Part shown: positions 57,801 to 64,000 of the stretch, in pieces
How positions within the stretch are numbered: the stretch's first letter is position 1
Layout: the number at the start of each line of letters is the position of its first letter
Origin: Symsagittifera roscoffensis
Taxonomy: Eukaryota > Xenacoelomorpha > Acoela > Convolutidae
DNA: 64,000 nt
Direction: 5' to 3'
Assembly: GCF_963678635.1 (NCBI RefSeq)
Contig: NC_087065.1
Span: forward strand, 68,574,956-68,638,955
The notes under the pieces: generated by a model
Told to the model about the DNA's origin: nothing
Databases searched by the model: none
The model's input: only the letters and a program-made list of their open reading frames with translations
Translations under genes and position numbers: made by a program

Positions 57801-60800
57801 AAATCGCAAAACCTGGGGAAGTTTTGACAGCAACTCAATATTTGGTTGTTAATTTCAAACTTGGGAAAATAAACATTGAATTTAAACTGGAAAATCGAAA
57901 AAAAAATCTTAACCATTGCAATATACGGATATAGCTTAAACATGCAAAAACAATACGTTGAAAAAGCTTAACCATGGCGAGATAGTGAAGCCCGCATTTA
58001 AATATTTAATAAAATATTGGGTTGTTAATTTCAAAATTGGGAAATTATACATTGATTTTAAACTGGAAAATCGAAAAAAAAAATCTTAACCATTGCTATA
58101 TACGGATAAAGCTTAAACATGCAAAAACAATACGTTGAAAAAGCTTAACCATGGCGAGATAGTGAAGCCCGCATTTAAATATTTAAAAAAATATTGGGTT
58201 GTTAATTTCAAAATTGGGAAATTATACATTGTTTTTAAACTGGAAAATCGAAAAAAAAATCTTAACCATTGCTATATACGGATAAAGCTTAAACATGCAG
58301 AAAAAATACGTTGAAAAAATTAACCATGGCAAGATAGTGAAGCCCGCATTTAAATATATAATAGACAAGGTTGAGAAGTTCATGTTTCGTGAAATTTTTT
58401 CAAGTTACTTTTTTTCGAAACTTTTGAAAAATCTCAAAATTTGCCGTATCTCGTAAACTAAGAAGATTTGGTAACTCAAATATGGAGGCCAAAATCGCAA
58501 CACCTGGGGAAGTTTTGACAGCATCTCAATATTTGAATAATAATTTCAATTTTGGGAAAATAAACATTGAATTTGAACTGGAAAATCAAAAAAAAATCTT
58601 AACCATTGCAATATACGGATATAGCTTAAACATGCAAAAATAATACGTTAAAAAAGCTTAACCATGGCGAGATAGTGAAGCCTGCATTTAAATATTTAAT
58701 AGAATATTAGGTTGTTAATTTCAAAATTGGGAAAATATACATTGATTTTAAACTGGAAAATCGAAAAAAAAATCTTAACCATTGCTATATACGGATAAAG
58801 CTTAAACATGCAAAAATAATAAGTTGAAAAACTTAACCATGGCAAGATAGTGAAGCCCGCATTAAAATATATAATAGAATATTGGGTTGTTAATTTCAAA
58901 CTTGGGAAAATAAACATTGATTTTAAACTGGAAAATTGAAAAAAAAGTCTTAACAATTGCAAAATACGGATATAGCTTAAACATGCAAAAATAATACGTT
59001 GAAAAAGCTTAACCATGGCGAGATAGTGAAGCCCGCATTTAATTATATAATAGAATATTGGGTTGTTAATTTCAAACTTGGGAAAATAAACATTGATTTT
59101 AAACTGGAAAATTGAAAAAAAATCTTAACAATTGCTATATACGGATATAGCTTAAACATGCAAAAATAATCCGTTGAAAAAGCTTAAACATGGCGAGATA
59201 GTGAAGCCCGCATTTAAATATTTAATAGAATATTAGGTTGTTAATTTCAAAATTGGGAAAATATACATTGATTTTAAACTGGAAAATTAAAAAAAATCTT
59301 AACAATTGCAAAATACGGATATAGCTTAAACATGCAAAAATAATACGTTGAAAAAGCTTAACCATGGCGATATAGTGAAGCCCGCATTTAATTATATAAT
59401 AGAATATTGGGTTGTTAATTTCAAACTTGGGAAAATAAACATTGATTTTAAACTAGAAAATTGAAAAAAAAAATTAACAATTGCTATATACGGATATAGC
59501 TTAAACATGCAAAAATAATACGTTGAAAAAGCTTAACCATGGCGAGATAGTGAAGCCCGCATTTAAATATTTAATAAAATATTGGGTTGTTAATTTCAAA
59601 ATTGGGAAAATATACATTGATTTTAAACTGGAATATCGAAAAAAAAATCTTAACCATTGCTATATACGGATAAAGCTTAAACATGCAAAAACAATAAGTT
59701 GAAAAACTTAACCATGGCAAGATAGTGAAGCCCGCATTAAAATTTATAATAGAATATTGGGTTGTTAATTTCAAACTTGGGAAAATAAACATTGATTTTA
59801 AACTGGAAAATTGAAAAAAAAATCTTAACAATTGCAAAATACGGATATAGCTTAAACATGCAAAAATAATACGTTGAAAAAGCTTAACCATGGCGAGATA
59901 GTGAAGCCCGCATTTAATTATATAATAGAATATTGGGTTGTTAATTTCAAACTTGGGAAAATAAACATTGATTTTAAACTGGAAAATTGAAAAAAAATCT
60001 TAACAATTGCTATATACGGATATAGCTTAAACATGCAAAAATAATCCGTTGAAAAAGCTTAAACTTGGCGAGATAGTGAAGCCCGCATTTAAATAATTAA
60101 TAGAATATTAGGTTGTTAATTTCAAAATTGGGAAAATATACATTGATTTTAAACTGGATAATTGAAAAAAAAAATTAACAATTGCTATATACGGATATAG
60201 CTTAAACATGCAAAAATAATCCGTTGAAAAAGCTTAAACTTGGCGAGATAGTGAAGCCCGCATTTAAATATTTAATAGAATATTAGGTTGTTAATTTCAA
60301 AATTGGGAAAATAAACATTGATTTTAAACTGGAAAATTGAAAAAAAATCTTAACAATTGCAAAATACGGATATAGCTTAAACATGCAAAAATAATACGTT
60401 GAAAAAGCTTAACCATGGCGATATAGTGAAGCCCGCATTTAATTATATAATAGAATATTGGGTTGTTAATTTCAAACTTGGGAAAATAAACATTGATTTT
60501 AAACTGGATAATTGAAAAAAAAATTAACAATTGCTATATAAGGATATAGCTTAAACATGCAAAAATAATACGTTGAAAAAGCTTAACCATGGCGAGATAG
60601 TGAAGCCCGCATTTAATTATATTATAAAATATTGGGTTGTTAATTTCAAACTTGGGAAAACAAACATTGATTTTATACTAGAAAATCGAGAAAAAAAATC
60701 TTAACCATTGCAATATACGGATATAGCTTAAACATGCAAAAATAATAGGTTGACAAAGCTTAACCATGGCGAGATAGTGAAGCCCGCATTTAAAAATATA

Positions 60801-63800
60801 ATAGACAAGGTTGAGAATTTCATATTTTGTGATATTTTTTCAAGTTACTTTTTCTCGAAACTTTTGAAAATTCTCAAAAATTGCCGTATCTCCTAAACTA
60901 AAAAGATTTGGTAACTCAAATATGGAGGCTAAATTCGCAAAACCTGGGGAAGTTTTGACAGCATCTCAACTTTTGGTTGTTAGTTTCAAACTTAGGAGAA
61001 TAAACATTGAAATTAAACTGGAAAATCGAAATAAAAATCTTAACCATTACAATATACGGATATAGCTTAAACATGCAAAAATAATACGTTGAAAAAGCTT
61101 AAACATGGCGAGATAGTGAATCCCGCATTTAATTATATAATAGAATATTGGGTTGTTAATTTCAAACTTGGGAAAATAAACATTGATTTTAAACTGGAAA
61201 ATTGAAAAAAAATCTTAACAATTGCTATATACGGATATAGCTTAAACATGCAAAAATAATACGTTGAAAAAGCTTAAACATGGCGAGATAGTGAAGCCCG
61301 CATTTAAATATTTAATAGAATATTAGGTTGTTAATTTCAAAATTGGGAAAATATTTATTGATTTTAAACTGGAAAATCGAAAAAAAACTTAACCATTGCT
61401 ATATACGGATAAAGCTTAAACATGCAAAAATAATACGTTGAAAAACTTAACCATGGCGAAATAGTGAAGCCCGCATTTAATTATATAATAGAATATTGGG
61501 TTGTTAATTTCAAACTTGGGAAAATAAACATTGATTTTAAACTGGAAAATTGAAAAAAAAATCTTAACAATTGCAAAATACGGATATAGCTTAAACATGC
61601 AAAAATAATACGTTGAAAAAGCTTAACCATGGCGAGATAGTGAAGCCCGCATTTAATTATATTATAGAATATTGGGTTGTTAATTTCAAACTTGGGAAAA
61701 CAAACATTGATTTTATACTAGAAAATCGAAAAAAAAATCTTAACCATTGCAATATACGGATATAGCTTAAACATGCAAAAATAATAGGTTGACAAAGCTT
61801 AACCATGGCGAGATAGTGAAGCCCGCATTTAAAAATATAATAGACAAGGTTGAGAATTTCATATTTTGTGATATTTTTTCAAGTTACTTTTTCTCGAAAC
61901 TTTTGAAAATTCTCAAAAATTGCCGTATCTCCTAAACTAAAAAGATTTGGTAACTCAAATATGGAGGCTAAATTCGCAAAACCTGGGGAAGTTTTGACAG
62001 CATCTCAACTTTTGGTTGTTAGTTTCAAACTTAGGAGAATAAACATTGAAATTAAACTGGAAAATCGAAAAAAAAATCTTAACCATTACAATATACGGAT
62101 ATAGCTTAAACATGCAAAAATAATACGTTGAAAAAGCTTAAACATGGCGAGATAGTGAATCCCGCATTTAATTATATAATAGAATATTGGGTTGTTAATT
62201 TCAAACTTGGGAAAATAAACATTGATTTTAAACTGGAAAATTGAAAAAAAATCTTAACAATTGCTATATACGGATATAGCTTAAACATGCAAAAATAATA
62301 CGTTGAAAAAGCTTAAACATGGCGAGATAGTGAAGCCCGCATTTAAATATTTAATAGAATATTAGGTTATTAATTTCAAAATTGGGAAAATATTTATTGA
62401 TTTTAAACTGGAAAATCGAAAAAAAACTTAACCATTGCTATATACGGATAAAGCTTAAACATGCAAAAATAATACGTTGAAAAACTTAACCATGGCAAAA
62501 TAGTGAAGCCCGCATTTAATTATATAATAGAATATTGGGTTGTTAATTTCAAACTTGGGAAAATAAACATTGATTTTAAACTGGAAAATTGAAAAAAAAA
62601 TCTTAACAATTGCAAAATACGGATATAGCTTAAACATGCAAAAATAATACGTTCAAAAAGCTTAACCATGGCGAAATAGTGAAGCCCGCATTTAATTATA
62701 TAATAGAATATTGGGTTGTTAATTTCAAACTTGGGAAAATAAACATTGATTTTAAACTGGAAAATTGAAAAAAAACTTAGCAATTGCTATATATGGATAT
62801 AGCTTAAACATGCAAAAATAATACGTTGAAAAAGCTTAACCATGGCGAGATAGTGAAGCCCGCATTTAATTATATTATAGAATATTGGGTTGTTAATTTC
62901 AAACTTGGGAAAACAAACATTGATTTTTTACTGGAAAATCGAAAAAAAAATCTTAACCATTGCAATATACGGATATAGCTTAAACATGCAAAAATAATAG
63001 GTCGACAAAGCTTAACCATGGCGAGATAGTGAAGCCCGCATTTAAAAATATAATAGACAAGCTTGAGAATTTCATATTTTTTGATATTTTTTCAAGTTAC
63101 TTTTTCTCGAAACTTTTGAAAAATCTCAAAAATTGTCGTATCTCCTAAACTAAAAAGATTTGGTAATTAAAATATGGAGGCTAAAGTCGCAAAACCTGGG
63201 GAAGTTTTGACAGCATCTCAATTTTTGGTTGTTAGTTTCAAACTTGGGAGAATAAACATTGAAATTAAACTGAAAAATCGAAAAAAAATCTTAACCATTG
63301 CAATATACGGATATAGCTTAAACATGCAAAAATAATACGTTGAAAAAGCTTAAACATGGCGAGATAGTGAAGCCCGCATTTAAATATTTAATACAATGTT
63401 GGGTTGTTAATTTCAAACTTGGGAAAATAAACATTGATTTTATACTGGAAAATTGAAAAAAAATCTTAACCATTGCAATATACGGATATAGCTTAAACAT
63501 GCAAAAATAATACGTTGACAAAGCTTAAACATGGCGAGATAGTGAAGCCCGCATTTAAATATATAATAGACAAGGTTGAGAATTTCATATTTTGTGATAT
63601 TTTTTCAAGTTGATTTTTCTCGAAACTTTTGAAAAATCTCAAAAATTGCCGTATCTCCTAAACTAAAAAAATTTGGTAACTCAAATATGGAGGCCAAAGT
63701 CGCAAAACCTGGGGAAGTTTTGACAGCATCTCAATATTTGGTTGTTAGTTTCAAACTTGGGAGAATAAACATTGAATTTAAACTGGAAAATCGAAAAAAA

Positions 63801-64000
63801 AATCTTAACCATTGCTATATACGGATATAGCTTAAACATGCAAAAATATTACGTTGAAAAAGCTTAACCATGGCGAGATAGTGAAGCCCGCATTTAAATA
63901 TATAATAGAATATAATAGAATATTGGGTTGTTAATTTCAAACTTGGGAAAATAAACATTGATTTTAAACTGGAAAATCGAAAAAAAAAATCGTAACCATT
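51898..64000. repeat. AT-rich satellite array (176-bp and 338-bp units)
   Basis: The basic unit is about 176 bp and contains ACCATGGCGAGATAGTGAAG, CCCGCATTTAAATAT, TTTAAACTGGAAAATCG and ATACGGATATAGCTTAAAC. A longer unit of about 338 bp has an extra segment of about 162 bp with GCCGTATCTCGTAAACTAAA and CCTGGGGAAGTTTTGACAGC. In 52300-54400 short and long units tend to alternate (spacings 175, 176, 337, 176, 338, 176 bp); 58660-60790 is mostly short units. The array runs off the window. Small open frames in it are chance products of AT-rich repeats. No gene is seen. Confidence 0.95.
60700..62780. repeat. higher-order repeat of about 1.04 kb within the satellite
   Basis: The rare variant AATAATAGGTTGACAAAG occurs at about 60741 and again 1039 bp later at about 61780, and the sequence between is repeated nearly without change. 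A third, diverged instance (AATAATAGGTCGACAAAG) starts near 62993. This shows amplification of a multi-unit block. Confidence 0.85.

Noticed and set aside
51898-64000. Many 60-119 codon frames on the minus strand of the satellite
   Set aside because: They recur with the satellite unit, are Phe/Lys/Ile-rich from AT-rich DNA and have no independent support.

Overview
The window is repetitive DNA from an animal genome, most likely an invertebrate. I see no single-copy host gene. The case for a eukaryote is the mix of elements: Ty3/gypsy-type LTR retrotransposons, an APE-type LINE with a PHD finger and a 2A-like peptide, a relic of an R2-like (restriction-like endonuclease) retroelement, and 12 kb of AT-rich satellite. 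The species cannot be named from this sequence.

Layout. (1) Positions 1-26159 hold copy A of a giant LTR retrotransposon on the minus strand. Its 3' LTR is cut by the window edge and its 5' LTR is at 25282-26159. Copy A is interrupted at 3515-7289 by an apparently intact LINE flanked by a perfect 12-bp target-site duplication. (2) Positions 26160-28555 are a short gap holding a decayed R2-like reverse transcriptase gene (+) and a piece of satellite. (3) Positions 28556-51897 hold copy B of the same element on the plus strand, with 5' LTR 28556-29436 and 3' LTR 51023-51897. (4) Positions 51898-64000 are a satellite array of about 176-bp and 338-bp units, with a local higher-order repeat of about 1.04 kb. 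Copies A and B form a large, diverged inverted pair.

The giant element is about 22-23 kb without the LINE. In order it has: LTR (about 0.88 kb); a 2.4-kb leader with 69-bp repeats, a G-rich patch and a 14-bp minisatellite; Gag with a coiled coil, a capsid-like region and two CCHC knuckles; an aspartic protease; reverse transcriptase with YVDD; RNase H; a DD35E integrase with a GPY/F-like tail; a macro-domain-like region that reads on from the Pol frame; a short spacer; a very long third ORF (ORF3, about 2,900 codons); a purine-rich tract; and the LTR. ORF3 starts with a coiled coil, carries a GDSL/SGNH hydrolase domain and a second SGNH-like domain, and then about 2,000 residues I cannot assign. 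Both copies carry stops and frameshifts, often at different places, so the gene order and reading frames come from comparing the two.

The most interesting content is the cargo of this element (macro-like domain, paired SGNH domains, huge unknown ORF3) and a 12-nt tract that recurs at four matching positions in each copy, one of them next to the 3' LTR. Domain calls rest on motifs read by eye; no database search was possible.
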